A model generated the notes under the pieces. The model saw nothing but the letters and a program-made list of their open reading frames with translations, did no database searches and had not been told where the DNA came from. Below are positions 1 through 8,864 of a stretch of DNA of 64,000 nt, piece by piece. The first letter of the stretch is position 1; every line of letters starts with the position of its first letter. Source of the DNA: DAISJI01 sp964559835 (GTDB taxonomy: Bacteria; Acidobacteriota; Terriglobia; Terriglobales; Acidobacteriaceae); contig CAZLJE010000016.1 in the NCBI GenBank assembly GCA_964559835.1, forward strand, positions 48,982-112,981, in the 5' to 3' direction. A program made the translations under genes and the position numbers.

Positions 1-1313
1 GCACGCTCCATCACCTCGGCCATCGCATGCATTGCGAGAGCGGAGATGTCAGCGCCGACCGCCGGGTGCTTCAGGTGCAGCGCTTCCAGCTTCCTCGCTT
101 CGTCGTGGTAATACTGGCCGCGCGTTTTCAAATGGAGCTGCCAGCGGTCGCGCGAGATCGTCATCTCCATGATCTCGGAAGTGCCTTCGTAGATGGTGGT
201 AATGCGCACGTCGCGCTTAATCTTCTCGACGTGGTATTCGTGGGTGAAACCGTATCCACCCAGCGCCTGGATGGCCGCGTCCGCCGCCCAGTTCCCTGCT
301 TCGGACGCCAGGTACTTCGCGATCGCGCCTTCGGTGTTCAGGTTGCCTTCAGTGCCGGCGTCGATCCTCTCGGCCGTCTCCTCGATGGACGCTCGGGAAG
401 CTTCCAGCCGGGCGACATGAGGAACGATGAGCTTGTGCGTGTAGCCTTGTTTTTGCGAGAGCGGCGCGCCCGCCTGGATGCGCTCGGTAGCGTACGGGAT
501 CGCCCGATCGAGCGCCGCCCATCCGCAACCTAGCCCGAATGCCGCGACCATCAAGCGTGTGTAGCCGAATACTGCCTGCGCCTGGATAAGACCTTGTCCT
601 TCGACGCCACCGATCAATCGGTCGGCATCGACGTAAACGTCGGAGAACGACAGCGCCGCCGTATTGCTGAGGCGAATGCCATGCTTCTCTTCCGGCTTGT
701 CGTGCGTCAACCCGTCCACGCCCTGCTCGACGACGAACCAGCTCGGACCACCGGGCGCGTTCGCCAGGACGCTATACGCATCGGCGATGCCGCCATTGCT
801 GATCCATTGCTTGCTGCCGTTGATCCTGTATCCGACGATCTTGCCGTCGGCTTCCACGCGAGTCGCCGTGCTGCGCAGCGCGCCCAGGTCACTCCCGGCT
901 TCCGGCTCCGTGGCCGCATAGGCGAACAGCAGACCGTCAGAGGCGATTCCGCCCAGCCAGCGCTTCTTCTGTTCCGGAGTGCCTCCGACGCGGATCGGAT
1001 CGCTGCCGAGGAAGGTAGCCAGCACCGCCGTCGCGACGCCGAGGTCGATGCGAGCCATCGCCTCACACACGCGATAGACGTCGTAAGCACCGCCGCCCAT
1101 CCCGCCGAATTCCTCGGGGACGAAGAGCAACTGGATGCCCAGCTCGGGGCCGCACATGCCGCGCACAACATCGAGCGGGCATTCGTCCCTGGCGTCGAGT
1201 TCGAGCAGCTTCTCGTCGCGGAGATGGTCGCGCACAAAATCGCGCAATGCGCTTAAGGTGAGCTCTAAAGTTTCGTTGTCGACAGCGCTGAGGTGTGCGA
1301 CTTCGGTAGACAT
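1..1313 (-). CDS. Acyl-CoA dehydrogenase, extended type (C-terminus beyond the window)
   Basis: FAD-dependent alpha,beta-dehydrogenation of an acyl-CoA, with electrons passed to ETF; cytoplasmic. About 437 residues are visible and the frame runs off the left edge. Seen: the flavin/substrate signature AATEPEAGSDLG, and IYEGTSEI, which carries the usual catalytic Glu. Past this point an ordinary enzyme (about 380-390 aa) would end, but the frame continues with a helical, charged extension (SRDRWQLHLKTRGQYYH onward), as in the longer acyl-CoA dehydrogenases of Acidobacteria and Myxococcota. The start is the ATG at 1311-1313, preceded by GGAGG eight bases upstream. It has no evident link to the sugar genes. 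Substrate chain length cannot be told. Confidence 0.9.
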   Translation of the reverse strand, partial: MSTEVAHLSAVDNETLELTLSALRDFVRDHLRDEKLLELDARDECPLDVVRGMCGPELGIQLLFVPEEFGGMGGGAYDVYRVCEAMARIDLGVATAVLATFLGSDPIRVGGTPEQKKRWLGGIASDGLLFAYAATEPEAGSDLGALRSTATRVEADGKIVGYRINGSKQWISNGGIADAYSVLANAPGGPSWFVVEQGVDGLTHDKPEEKHGIRLSNTAALSFSDVYVDADRLIGGVEGQGLIQAQAVFGYTRLMVAAFGLGCGWAALDRAIPYATERIQAGAPLSQKQGYTHKLIVPHVARLEASRASIEETAERIDAGTEGNLNTEGAIAKYLASEAGNWAADAAIQALGGYGFTHEYHVEKIKRDVRITTIYEGTSEIMEMTISRDRWQLHLKTRGQYYHDEARKLEALHLKHPAVGADISALAMHAMAEVMER

Positions 1314-1679
1314 GTTGTCGCCTCCAGGACGTGGCGGTCATGCCACATCATGGGTGTGGCGGCCGGACGAGGAGTGGTTGGCAGCCGTCATGTGTGGACG
1401 GCCGACTTTGCAGTATGAATCCCGGAGCGCACGAAGTTCTGTGAGGGCTGTCACAGGCTGGCGTGCGGTGAGTTCGGAATGGGACGAATCCCAACCTAAA
1501 TTGGATAAAACCGCGCCAATTTGCGCCGTGTGCCAGCTGTTGCCGCTCTTATCACCCCCGGCCGTGCGGAGCATCACAGACGGTAATCACCACCGGTGCG
1601 AACCTTGAACCACCCGAAGCAGCGCGTAGTGGCGGCACTCAAACAACCACCTTCTTCAAGGGGAATCGGGAGACCAGCC
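1314..1679. other. Intergenic region with divergent promoters
   Basis: 366 bases between the acyl-CoA dehydrogenase and a small rightward gene. It must hold both promoters, but no convincing -35/-10 pair stands out. A short inverted repeat GTGGC-N6-GCCAC lies at 1331-1346, 18 bases upstream of the dehydrogenase start. An open frame on the minus strand (1338-1577) has low-complexity composition and no ribosome binding site, so it is not called. Confidence 0.5.
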
Positions 1680-2030
1680 ATGTCCAAGAAGTCTGCCTCG
1701 CCGTTCGACACCATTGAAAGCGCCCACAGCTTCGTGCAGTTCCTTGCGTCCACTCTTGCAGAGACAAAGAAGGAAGTGTCCGCCGACATCGAACTCGAGA
1801 CCGACGGCGATGTCAATCGGCGCCGCGACGCCCTGCTGGTCGCGATGTACAACCTGGAACGGTTGGAGTACCACCTGACCCGCAGCACGCGGCTGCTGAA
1901 TGATCTGCGGTCGATCCGGCGGTTGTTGCTGGAAGAGCGGCCGAAACCGGCCGCAGTGAACGGTGAGCTGAGAACATCCACGCAGACGACCGCCGTTCCG
2001 AAGAACGGCCAGCCCGTCCCGATGGCGTAG
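1680..2030 (+). CDS. Small soluble protein of unknown function
   Basis: 116 aa. The ATG at 1680 is chosen because GGGAG lies 7 bases upstream and the protein begins with a plausible soluble N-terminus (MSKKSASPFDTIESAH). In-frame codons further upstream encode only basic filler. The body is predicted to be largely alpha-helical with many charged residues (residues 25-85, including a run of Arg/Leu heptads), then a Pro/Ala/Lys-rich tail. No signal peptide, membrane segment or recognised domain. It resembles small uncharacterised proteins of Acidobacteria, but I cannot name a family. It is convergent with the uronate operon, 28 bases from the eda stop. Confidence 0.6.
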   Translation: MSKKSASPFDTIESAHSFVQFLASTLAETKKEVSADIELETDGDVNRRRDALLVAMYNLERLEYHLTRSTRLLNDLRSIRRLLLEERPKPAAVNGELRTSTQTTAVPKNGQPVPMA

Positions 2031-2058
2031 GTCGTCGGAGCGCCCCTAGGACTGCACG

Positions 2059-2733
2059 TTAGCGAACGCCCGCCGGCGCCGCGAGGGGGACTCGGGCTTC
2101 GGTCACAATCCGGACAAACTTTCGCGCCAGCTCAATGATGCGCTCGGGCTGTTTTGCCTTGAGCGCATCGGCCAACACGAGTTCGCCGCCCACGCCAAGC
2201 GCGGCAGAACCAGCTTTGAGGAAATCGGCGGCCGTATCGAGGTTGACGCCACCGGTCGGGATCAGCGGCACCTGCGGCAAAGGTCCGCGCAGCGCCTTGA
2301 TGTACTTTGCGCCGCCGACGTTCGCGCACGGGAACACCTTCACGAAATCAGAACCGGCTTTCCACGCGGTGATGACTTCCGTAGGGGTGAGCGCTCCGGC
2401 GGCGATCAGAATGTTGTGCTCCACGGCCCACGCGACCGTGGCCGCGTCAAAGCCGGGGCTGACCAGGAACTCGGCGCCGGCATCGATGCACCTCGCTGCG
2501 GTCTGCGCATCGAGCACAGTACCGGCGCCGATCAGGACATCCGTGCCCATGCTGAAGGCCAGTTCGCGAATGACGTCGATCGCGCCCGGCACGGTCATGG
2601 TGATCTCTACGCATGCGATGCCGCCCGAGACGAGCGCGTCGGTAGCCATGCGCGCTTCGGCTGCCGAGGATGCGCGCACCACGGGTACGATTCCGATATC
2701 TAAAATCCGTTTCCGAACCGCTTCCTTATTCAT
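2059..2733 (-). CDS. eda: KDPG (2-keto-3-deoxy-6-phosphogluconate) aldolase
   Basis: Class I aldolase splitting KDPG into pyruvate and glyceraldehyde-3-phosphate; the last step of the uronate branch. 224 aa, full family length. Seen: VEITM with the catalytic Glu at residue 43, the GAGTVLD strand, and the Schiff-base lysine at residue 132 in DFVKVFPC. AAGGA lies about 7 bases before the ATG. It is the last gene of a leftward operon (uxaC, transporter, kdgK, eda), starting 9 bases after the kdgK stop. The KHG/KDPG family also covers 2-keto-4-hydroxyglutarate and 6-phospho-galactonate aldolases, but a 2-keto-3-deoxygluconate kinase next door makes KDPG the natural substrate. Confidence 0.93.
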   Translation of the reverse strand: MNKEAVRKRILDIGIVPVVRASSAAEARMATDALVSGGIACVEITMTVPGAIDVIRELAFSMGTDVLIGAGTVLDAQTAARCIDAGAEFLVSPGFDAATVAWAVEHNILIAAGALTPTEVITAWKAGSDFVKVFPCANVGGAKYIKALRGPLPQVPLIPTGGVNLDTAADFLKAGSAALGVGGELVLADALKAKQPERIIELARKFVRIVTEARVPLAAPAGVR

Positions 2734-2742
2734 CTGTGGTCC

Positions 2743-3837
2743 TTAACGCGCAATCCGGGCGCCTACGCCTTTCATGACCTGCAAAACTTCTTTGAGAGTG
2801 ACCATCGTCGTGTCGCCGGGGGTCGTCATGGCGAGCGCGCCATGTGCTGCGCCACACTCCACGGCCCACTGCGGACCTTGAGCCGTGAGGAATCCATAGA
2901 TCAAACCTGAAGCGAACGAATCTCCTCCGCCAACGCGATCATAGATTTCCACGTCGGCACGCGTGCTCGCCTGGTGGTACTGGCCGTCCGCGTAACAAAT
3001 CGCGCCCCAATCATTGCGCGTAGCCGTTTTGGCAACACGAAGGGTGGTCGCCACCACCTTGAATGCAAAGTCCTTCAACACGGTGGCGATCATCTTCTTG
3101 AACTTGTCGACGTCCAGCTTGGAGTGGTGCTCATCGAGACCCGCGACGTCGTAGCCGAGCGCGGCCGAAAAGTCCTCTTCGTTGCCGATCATCACGTCCG
3201 CGTAAGGAGCGATGCGGCGGTTGATGTCCTGGGCGCACTTCCTACCGCCGATCGCTTTCCACAGTGACTCGCGGTAATTCAAGTCATACGACGTGACCAC
3301 ACCGTGCTTGCGGGCGGCCTGCAATGCTTCGATCGCCACGTCGGGAGTGGTTTCGGAGAGAGCGCAAAAGATGCCGCCGGTGTGGAACCAGCGCGCGCCA
3401 TGGCGTCCGAAGATCTTGTCCCAATCGAAGTCGCCCGTCTTCGTTTGCGAGATCGCGGTGTGCCCTCGGTCTGAACAACCGAGGGCCGGACGCACTCCGA
3501 ATCCACGCTCTGTGAAGTTCAAGCCGTTGCGCACGGCGCGTCCGACGCTGTCGTATTCCACCCACTTGATGAGCGACTGGTCCACGCCGCCCTGGTAGAT
3601 GAGGTCTTGCACGAGCCGCCCCACAGGGTTATCGGCCAACGCCGTAACGATGGCCGTCTCTAATCCAAAGCAGCGTTTCAAGCCGCGCGCCACGTTGTAC
3701 TCGCCGCCGCCCTCGTAGACATCGAAGCTCCGGGTGGTCCAGATGCGCTGGTCGCCCGGATCCAGCCGGAGCATTACTTCGCCGAGACTCACCAGGTCCC
3801 AGCGGCAGTTTTCTTTCGGTCTGACAGTCAGGGTCAT
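2743..3837 (-). CDS. kdgK: 2-keto-3-deoxygluconate kinase (PfkB family)
   Basis: ATP-dependent phosphorylation of KDG to KDPG. 364 aa ribokinase/PfkB fold. Seen: N-terminal GGGEYNVARGL sugar-binding segment (residues 43-53) and PfkB signature 2, DRVGGGDSFASG, with the catalytic Asp at residue 306. Its ATG overlaps the transporter stop by four bases (ATGA at 3834-3837), so it is translationally coupled to the upstream transporter. It sits between that transporter and eda, completing the KDG to pyruvate route. It is somewhat longer than E. coli KdgK (about 310 aa) because of an insertion around residues 105-150. Confidence 0.92.
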   Translation of the reverse strand: MTLTVRPKENCRWDLVSLGEVMLRLDPGDQRIWTTRSFDVYEGGGEYNVARGLKRCFGLETAIVTALADNPVGRLVQDLIYQGGVDQSLIKWVEYDSVGRAVRNGLNFTERGFGVRPALGCSDRGHTAISQTKTGDFDWDKIFGRHGARWFHTGGIFCALSETTPDVAIEALQAARKHGVVTSYDLNYRESLWKAIGGRKCAQDINRRIAPYADVMIGNEEDFSAALGYDVAGLDEHHSKLDVDKFKKMIATVLKDFAFKVVATTLRVAKTATRNDWGAICYADGQYHQASTRADVEIYDRVGGGDSFASGLIYGFLTAQGPQWAVECGAAHGALAMTTPGDTTMVTLKEVLQVMKGVGARIAR

Positions 3838-5153
3838 GAGTTCACCTGATCGAGCTTCACCGGCTCAAGGCGCGGCGCAAGGAGATGCACGAAGAGAAGC
3901 GCCAGCAGGTACGCGGAACCCGCGATGAAGAACGGCACCATGTAGCTGCCCGTCTTCTGCAAAACGTAACCGACGACCTTGGCGATCAACATGCCACCCA
4001 CGGCTCCCGCCATGCCGCCGATACCGGTAACGGTCGCGACTGCGCGCGCGGGAAACATGTCGGAGGTGAGCGTGAACAGGTTGCACGAAAATCCCTGGTG
4101 TGCCGCAGCGGCGAGGCCAACGATCGGAACGACGATCCACAGGTGCGGCAAGCGGGAGGTCAACACGATCGGCACGACGCACAACGCACAGATGAGCATC
4201 GCTGTCTTACGCGCGGCGTTCACGGTCGAACCGCGCTTGATCATCGTGGAAGAGAGCCAACCGCCATAGACGCTGCCGACGGTGGCAATGGCATAGATGG
4301 CCGCCAGCGGCAGGCTTGTCTGCATCAGGTTCAGGTGCTGAGTGCGCTGGAGGAAGTCGGGAATCCAGAAAAGGTAGAACCACCAGATCGGGTCGATGAG
4401 AAACTTGCCGACGGCGAATGCCCACGTCTGGCGATGCGGCAGAAGTCTTGCCCACGCAATCTTCTGCGGCTTCTCCTGGGGATCGCTGCGAATATAGGCG
4501 AGTTCGGCGGCCGAGCAGCGCGGGTGCTCCTCCGGCGTGCGGTAGAGCAACAGCCACAGTGCGAGCCAGATGAACCCGAGGGCACCGACGATGAAGAACG
4601 CCCACCGCCATCCGAGGTACAGGGTCAGGATGGGTGCGATGATCGGCGTCAGAACTGCACCGATGTTCGTACCGGAATTGAAGATGCCAGTGGCGAGCGC
4701 GCGCTCCTTCCTGGGAAACCATTCGGCGACCGCCTTGATGCTCGCGGGAAATACTCCAGCTTCGCCGAACCCGAGAGCCGAACGCGCGGTGATGAACTGC
4801 GTCAGGGTGCGGCCGACGCCATGCGCCATGGACGCGAAGCTCCAGAAGATCATCGCCAGGGTATAACCGCGGCGCGTTCCGAGCCGGTCGATGAGCCAGC
4901 CCATCCCGAGCATGCCGATGGCATAGAAACCCTGGAAAAATGCGACGACGTTGCTGTAATCGATCTCATTCCAGCCAAGATCGTGCTGGAGCGTCGTTTT
5001 GAACACGCCAAGGATCTGGCGGTCCATGTAGTTGACGGTTGCACCGAACAACAAGAGCCCGCAGATGACCCAGCGAAAGCGGGCGGCCACGACTTCGCCA
5101 GAAGCAGGTGAAGAGGACGGGCCCGCAACGTTCGCCGTGGTGGTATGTGCCAT
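3834..5153 (-). CDS. MFS hexuronate transporter (ExuT-like, anion:cation symporter family)
   Basis: Predicted inner-membrane proton-coupled uptake of galacturonate/glucuronate. 439 aa from the ATG at 5153, chosen because GGGAG lies 5 bases upstream; an open extension upstream encodes an Arg-rich stretch unlike any transporter. Seen: about 12 hydrophobic segments, the early NYMDRQILGV motif typical of the ACS family, the cytoplasmic loop WLIDRLGTRRGYT (motif A), and the paired motif after helix 4 (SALGFGEAGVFPAS). It is second in the uronate operon, 132 bases after uxaC. The intercistronic gap contains a perfect 7-bp inverted repeat (5172-5178/5193-5199), which could form an mRNA hairpin between the two genes. 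Confidence 0.88.
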   Translation of the reverse strand: MAHTTTANVAGPSSSPASGEVVAARFRWVICGLLLFGATVNYMDRQILGVFKTTLQHDLGWNEIDYSNVVAFFQGFYAIGMLGMGWLIDRLGTRRGYTLAMIFWSFASMAHGVGRTLTQFITARSALGFGEAGVFPASIKAVAEWFPRKERALATGIFNSGTNIGAVLTPIIAPILTLYLGWRWAFFIVGALGFIWLALWLLLYRTPEEHPRCSAAELAYIRSDPQEKPQKIAWARLLPHRQTWAFAVGKFLIDPIWWFYLFWIPDFLQRTQHLNLMQTSLPLAAIYAIATVGSVYGGWLSSTMIKRGSTVNAARKTAMLICALCVVPIVLTSRLPHLWIVVPIVGLAAAAHQGFSCNLFTLTSDMFPARAVATVTGIGGMAGAVGGMLIAKVVGYVLQKTGSYMVPFFIAGSAYLLALLFVHLLAPRLEPVKLDQVNS

Positions 5154-5285
5154 CAGTCTCCCTTTTGATCGCTCGCGAGTGTACGCGCGCCGTCGCGAGT
5201 TTTGTGAATGAATGCATTCTGTACTAGGCCGAGCTGGGCGTGGTCGCGAATTGCACAAACTCCAGACTCGTGACATCCATACACG

Positions 5286-6725
5286 CTAAACCTGAGACAT
5301 TACGCGGTCCGGCGTGCGTACTTCCGGGAAGGCGAAATAAGTCGCCGCGTTGCGATAGCTGATTGCTTCCACCATGTGGCCGATCAGGACTTCGTCATTC
5401 GGTAGCAGCCCCGCTTCCATCTCGGCGCCCAGCAGGTTGCACAGGACGCGGCGGAAGTACTCGTGACGCGGATATGACATGAGCGACCGCGAATCGGTCA
5501 GCATGCCCACGAAGCGCGACAACAAGCCGCAGTTCGAGAGCGCGTTCAATTGCCACTCGATCCCTTCCTTCTGATCGAGGAACCACCAGCCGCTACCAAA
5601 CTGGATCTTGCCAGCAACGGAGCCATCCTGGAAATTGCCGACCAGGGTGGCGAGGACGTAATTGTCGGCGGGATTCACGTTATACAGCACCATCTTCGGC
5701 AGCGCGTTAGCTTCGCTGAGCCTGCCCAGGAAGCGCGCCAGCGGCTCTGCCTGATTCCAATCGCCGATGGAATCGAAGCCGGTATCGCGGCCGAGAGTGC
5801 GCATCCCATGCGGATTCGCATTACGCAAAGCTCCGAGGTGCAACTGCTTCACCCAGCCCTTTTCCGCATCGAGGTGCGCGGTGTACTCCAGAACATAAGT
5901 CGCGAAGCGCAGAGACTCTCCGCACGTCAGGCACTTGCCCGCCCTGACCTTGTCGAAGATGACGGCCGCTTCCGCGTCGCTACAGAATTCGGCCGGACAT
6001 GTGTCGAGGCCGTGGTCCGAGGTCCTGCACCCATGCTGATGGAAAGCGTCGTGACGCCGGCGCAGCGCATCGAGCACGTCTTGCGCTTTCGCGATGTGAG
6101 TGTTGGAGGCGGCGGCGAGCTCGTCGATCCATACGTTCCATTCCGCCGGATCTTCCGTACGGAATGCCTTGTCAGGTCGAAATGCCGGTAGTACCTGGGT
6201 CGGGAGCCCCTGCTGGGCGATTGCGCGATGGTGCTCAAGAGTATCGGTCGGATCGTCCGTCGTACAAACGACGCGCACGTCGAACTTACGCAGGATGCCT
6301 TGGGCACTCAGGTCAGTGGTTGCCAGTCGCTCGTTAGCATGCTTCCAGATCTCCGGGGCAGTGTCCTCGTTGAGCAACTCCGCGATGCCGAAATAGCGGA
6401 CGAGTTCCAGGTGCGTCCAGTGATACAGCGGATTGCGTAGGGTGTATGGCACTGTCTTCGCCCACGCCAGGAATTTCTCGTAAGCGGGCGCATCACCAGT
6501 GCAACAGCGCTCGTTGACGCCGTTCGCGCGCATGGCGCGCCACTTGTAATGGTCGCCTTCGAGCCAGATCTCCGTCAGGTCGCGGAAACGCCGGTTCTCG
6601 GCGATGTCCTTCGCCGGGATGTGGCAGTGGTAATCGATAATGGGCTGCGCGGCCGCGTATTTTCCGTAAAGCGCACGCGCTGCATCGTTCTGTAGCAGGA
6701 AGTCTTCGGTAATGAAGGTCCTCAT
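5286..6725 (-). CDS. uxaC: Uronate (glucuronate/galacturonate) isomerase
   Basis: Isomerises D-galacturonate to tagaturonate and D-glucuronate to fructuronate; cytoplasmic. 479 aa, full length. Seen: the N-terminal metal-binding DYHCHIPAKDIA (residues 32-43), WLEGDHYKWRAMRANGV, and the C-terminal GWWFLDQKEG followed by a conserved SRSLMSYPRHEYFRR. It is the first gene of the leftward uronate operon. AGGA is about 9 bases from the ATG. A paired 15-bp operator at 6811-6846 lies 86 bases upstream. No mannonate/altronate oxidoreductase (uxaB/uxuB) of the classical type is in the window; an SDR enzyme (6895-7671) or a gene elsewhere would have to fill that step. Confidence 0.95.
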   Translation of the reverse strand: MRTFITEDFLLQNDAARALYGKYAAAQPIIDYHCHIPAKDIAENRRFRDLTEIWLEGDHYKWRAMRANGVNERCCTGDAPAYEKFLAWAKTVPYTLRNPLYHWTHLELVRYFGIAELLNEDTAPEIWKHANERLATTDLSAQGILRKFDVRVVCTTDDPTDTLEHHRAIAQQGLPTQVLPAFRPDKAFRTEDPAEWNVWIDELAAASNTHIAKAQDVLDALRRRHDAFHQHGCRTSDHGLDTCPAEFCSDAEAAVIFDKVRAGKCLTCGESLRFATYVLEYTAHLDAEKGWVKQLHLGALRNANPHGMRTLGRDTGFDSIGDWNQAEPLARFLGRLSEANALPKMVLYNVNPADNYVLATLVGNFQDGSVAGKIQFGSGWWFLDQKEGIEWQLNALSNCGLLSRFVGMLTDSRSLMSYPRHEYFRRVLCNLLGAEMEAGLLPNDEVLIGHMVEAISYRNAATYFAFPEVRTPDRVMSQV

Positions 6726-6810
6726 CGCGAGAGTCCTAAGTTTTGTCGCAAGTGCGAGGCCGGCACGTCACCCCACAATTGCCTGAAACGTTATCCCGAC
6801 AGCGGCAGCG

Positions 6811-6846
6811 GTTCAATATAAAACATCGCTATTTTGTGTATTGAAA
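6811..6846. promoter_or_regulatory. Paired 15-bp operator in front of the uronate operon
   Basis: Two copies of an imperfect palindrome: GTTCAATATAAAACA at 6811-6825 (reverse orientation) and TTTTGTGTATTGAAA at 6832-6846, start-to-start 21 bp. Read on the minus strand, the uxaC-proximal copy ends in TTGAAC, which can serve as a -35 with TAACGT 17 bases further on (6793-6788). It is the same arrangement as at five other places in this window. It lies between the SDR gene stop and the uxaC start, so it can only serve uxaC. Probable IclR-family binding site by its form; the binding protein is inferred. Confidence 0.7.
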
Positions 6847-6894
6847 CACCAATCTGGGTCGCCAGTCTAAGACGGTATGCGCCGGTACGGTCCG

Positions 6895-7671
6895 TTACTG
6901 GTTCACGCCGCTCGCGAGGAAACCACCGTCCACGACCAGCAGGTCCCCGGTCACGAAGCTAGCGCTTTCCGATGCCAGGAAGATGGCGGCGCCGACCAAT
7001 TCTTCGGTCTGCCCGAAGCGGCGCATCGGGGTGCGTACTTTAAATTCCTGGCCGCGCGGGGTCCCGTCGAGAAGGCCGGCGTTCAAGTCGGTGCGGAAGA
7101 GTCCGGGGGCGATCGCGTTCACGCACACGCCATAAGGCGCCCACTCGATGGCGAGCGACTTGGTCAGCATGGCCACGGCCGCTTTACTGGCGCAATAGGC
7201 GGCGACCTCGAACAGGGCGACGAAACTGGAGAGTGAGGCGATGTTGATGATGCGGCCGTATTTCCGCTCGATCATGTGAGGGCCGAACACCTGGCACGCA
7301 CGCAGCGTCCCGGTGAGGTTCGTCTCCATGATGTCGTTCCACTCGGCTTCCGTGACCTGGAGTGTCGGCGTGCGCTTCGTCTTGCCCGCGCAGTTCACAA
7401 GGATATCGACGGCGCCGAATTCCTTGATGGCGGCCGACAGCAGATTCTCGAGACTGTCGCGCTTGGTTACATCGCACGTGATCGCGGCCGAACCAGTTCC
7501 CAGGGCGCGGATCTCGTCGGAGATCTGCCTCACGAGTTCCGCACGGCGTCCTGTGGCAATGACGTTTGCGCCCGCTTGCGCGAGCCCCTTCGCGAGCGTC
7601 AGTCCGATGCCCGACGTCCCCCCGATCACGACCGCTGTTCTGTTCGTCAAATCCAATTTCGAATAAGCCAT
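6895..7671 (-). CDS. SDR-family dehydrogenase, KduD/gluconate 5-dehydrogenase-like
   Basis: NAD(P)-dependent sugar-acid oxidoreductase. 258 aa classical SDR: cofactor loop GGTSGIG (residues 17-23), NCAG at 93-96, and the catalytic triad Ser146, Tyr159 (AAYCASKAA), Lys163. The overall match is to gluconate 5-dehydrogenase / 2-dehydro-3-deoxygluconate 5-dehydrogenase (KduD). KduD would turn the KduI product into KDG and feed kdgK/eda; this is favoured because a KduI/IolB-type isomerase and two unsaturated-uronate-releasing GH105 enzymes are in the window. An alternative is an SDR-type fructuronate/tagaturonate reductase, standing in for the missing UxaB. It lies upstream of uxaC but the operator at 6811-6846 separates them. 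Confidence 0.8.
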   Translation of the reverse strand: MAYSKLDLTNRTAVVIGGTSGIGLTLAKGLAQAGANVIATGRRAELVRQISDEIRALGTGSAAITCDVTKRDSLENLLSAAIKEFGAVDILVNCAGKTKRTPTLQVTEAEWNDIMETNLTGTLRACQVFGPHMIERKYGRIINIASLSSFVALFEVAAYCASKAAVAMLTKSLAIEWAPYGVCVNAIAPGLFRTDLNAGLLDGTPRGQEFKVRTPMRRFGQTEELVGAAIFLASESASFVTGDLLVVDGGFLASGVNQ

Positions 7672-7689
7672 TTCAAGTCCTAGTGACTG

Positions 7690-7874
7690 TTATTGTGCCG
7701 CCGCAGCCGAGTCCTTCAGATACTTTACAATGCCGAGTCTCTGCTGACGTATCTCTTCGACCGCAAAACTGCACATGATCTTCGCACCGACGGGTTGACG
7801 TGCGTGTTCTCTTCAACGCCGTTCGGGTAATTCGGATCCACGCCCGCTTGACTTGCAGAAACAGAAGCGATCAT
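7690..7874 (-). pseudogene. C-terminal remnant of a rhamnogalacturonan acetylesterase-like (CE12/SGNH) protein, frameshifted
   Basis: Too short and broken to appear as a normal gene. On the minus strand the frame beginning at 7874 reads SQAGVDPNYPNGVEENTHVNPS. One base appears to be missing near 7794, and the reading continues one frame over as GAKIMCSFAVEEIRQQRLG, ending KYLKDSAAAAQ and a stop at 7690. Joined, ENTHxNxxGA followed by a VAEEIR-like helix and KYL matches the C-terminal catalytic block (D/E-x-T-H) of CE12 rhamnogalacturonan acetylesterases. The N-terminal two-thirds, with the GDSL serine, is gone; the LysR gene lies just upstream. The family call rests on motif recognition only. 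The stop is 18 bases before the SDR start, so the two were probably once co-transcribed. Confidence 0.6.
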
Positions 7875-7946
7875 TCAGAGTTGGCTAAGGATAGGTCCTC
7901 AGCGATCCCGAAAGGGAGTTCGAGACAGAGGGAAAATGTTTCGGTC

Positions 7947-8864
7947 CTAGGCGGTTGCGGAATCAAAGGCAAGGGTTGTGCGCGTCCCTGCGGTGGCGGT
8001 CACTTCGGTAACGAAGGCTTCCGCGGCGCGCGACAGGGTTTTCCCTTCCCGGACGACTACGCCCAGTTCGCGATAACTGGTTTCGGCGTCGACGTTGAGG
8101 ATGCGCAGCGAGCCATCGCGGATGTCATCCAGCACGAAGCGCTTTGAGATCATGGAAGCGCCCAGTCCCGCTGCCACGAATCTCTTGACCAGCTCCGCAC
8201 TGGTCAGTTCCATGCTTACCAGCAGCTTGTCCCGGAAGGGGCGCAGTTGGCGTTCCATGAGACGACGCATCGAGCCGGTCCTGTGGAAAATCAGCCCGTG
8301 CTCGGCGATCTCCGCCAGCGATATTTTCTTGCGCTGTGCCAATGGACTCGATGGCGACGCGATCCACACCAGCGAATCACGGAAGATCGGCGCCACTTTC
8401 AACATCGGCGAACGCACGGGCAGTGTCACCACGCCGACTTCGATCTGATCGTCCTCCAATTTCTGGAGTACCTTGTGCGTGAAATTCCGGTAGACGCTCA
8501 CCCGCACCAGCGGATTCGCCTTGTGATACCGCGACAGAGTCTCCGGGAGCACATAAAGGAACGTGGTTTCATTCGCCCCGATGGACAACACTCCACGGAC
8601 CTGGTCACCGGAATCGGCGACCGCGCGCAAAGATTCGTCGCGGGCGGCAATCAGGCGCCGAGCGTGCGCCAGCAACAGTTCACCCGCGGGAGTGAGCTTG
8701 GCCGCTTTCTTCGTCCGGTCGAACAGTTTCGCGCCGTACTCCTCTTCCAACTGGCGAATCTGGGCGCTCACCGCGGATTGCGAGCGAAATACCCGCTCTC
8801 CAGCGCGCGAGAAGTTCTCCAGTTCGGCTACGGCAACGAACGTGTTCAGTTGGTCAAAATCCAT
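7947..8864 (-). CDS. LysR-family transcriptional regulator
   Basis: 305 aa. N-terminal winged helix-turn-helix at residues 1-60 (LNTFVAVAELENFSRAGERVFRSQSAVSAQIRQLEEEYG), then a LysR-substrate (periplasmic-binding-like) effector domain from about residue 90. Soluble, presumably tetrameric. The same strand downstream carries only the esterase remnant and the SDR gene; upstream on the same strand is the 12-gene fucose operon, separated by 329 bases. Its target is unknown. By position it may control the SDR gene or itself; the AT-rich stretch at 8905-8925 in its own promoter region is where a LysR box would be expected. The start ATG has a weak ribosome binding site. Confidence 0.88.
   Translation of the reverse strand: MDFDQLNTFVAVAELENFSRAGERVFRSQSAVSAQIRQLEEEYGAKLFDRTKKAAKLTPAGELLLAHARRLIAARDESLRAVADSGDQVRGVLSIGANETTFLYVLPETLSRYHKANPLVRVSVYRNFTHKVLQKLEDDQIEVGVVTLPVRSPMLKVAPIFRDSLVWIASPSSPLAQRKKISLAEIAEHGLIFHRTGSMRRLMERQLRPFRDKLLVSMELTSAELVKRFVAAGLGASMISKRFVLDDIRDGSLRILNVDAETSYRELGVVVREGKTLSRAAEAFVTEVTATAGTRTTLAFDSATA

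Noticed and set aside
1338..1577. 79-codon minus-strand frame in the intergenic region
   Set aside because: No ribosome binding site, low-complexity composition, no similarity recognised; it overlaps the likely promoter of the acyl-CoA dehydrogenase.
3885..5111. 408-codon open frame on the plus strand
   Set aside because: It lies wholly opposite the ExuT-like transporter, has Arg/Asp/Gly-rich filler composition, no ribosome binding site and no domain. Typical antisense frame in GC-rich DNA.
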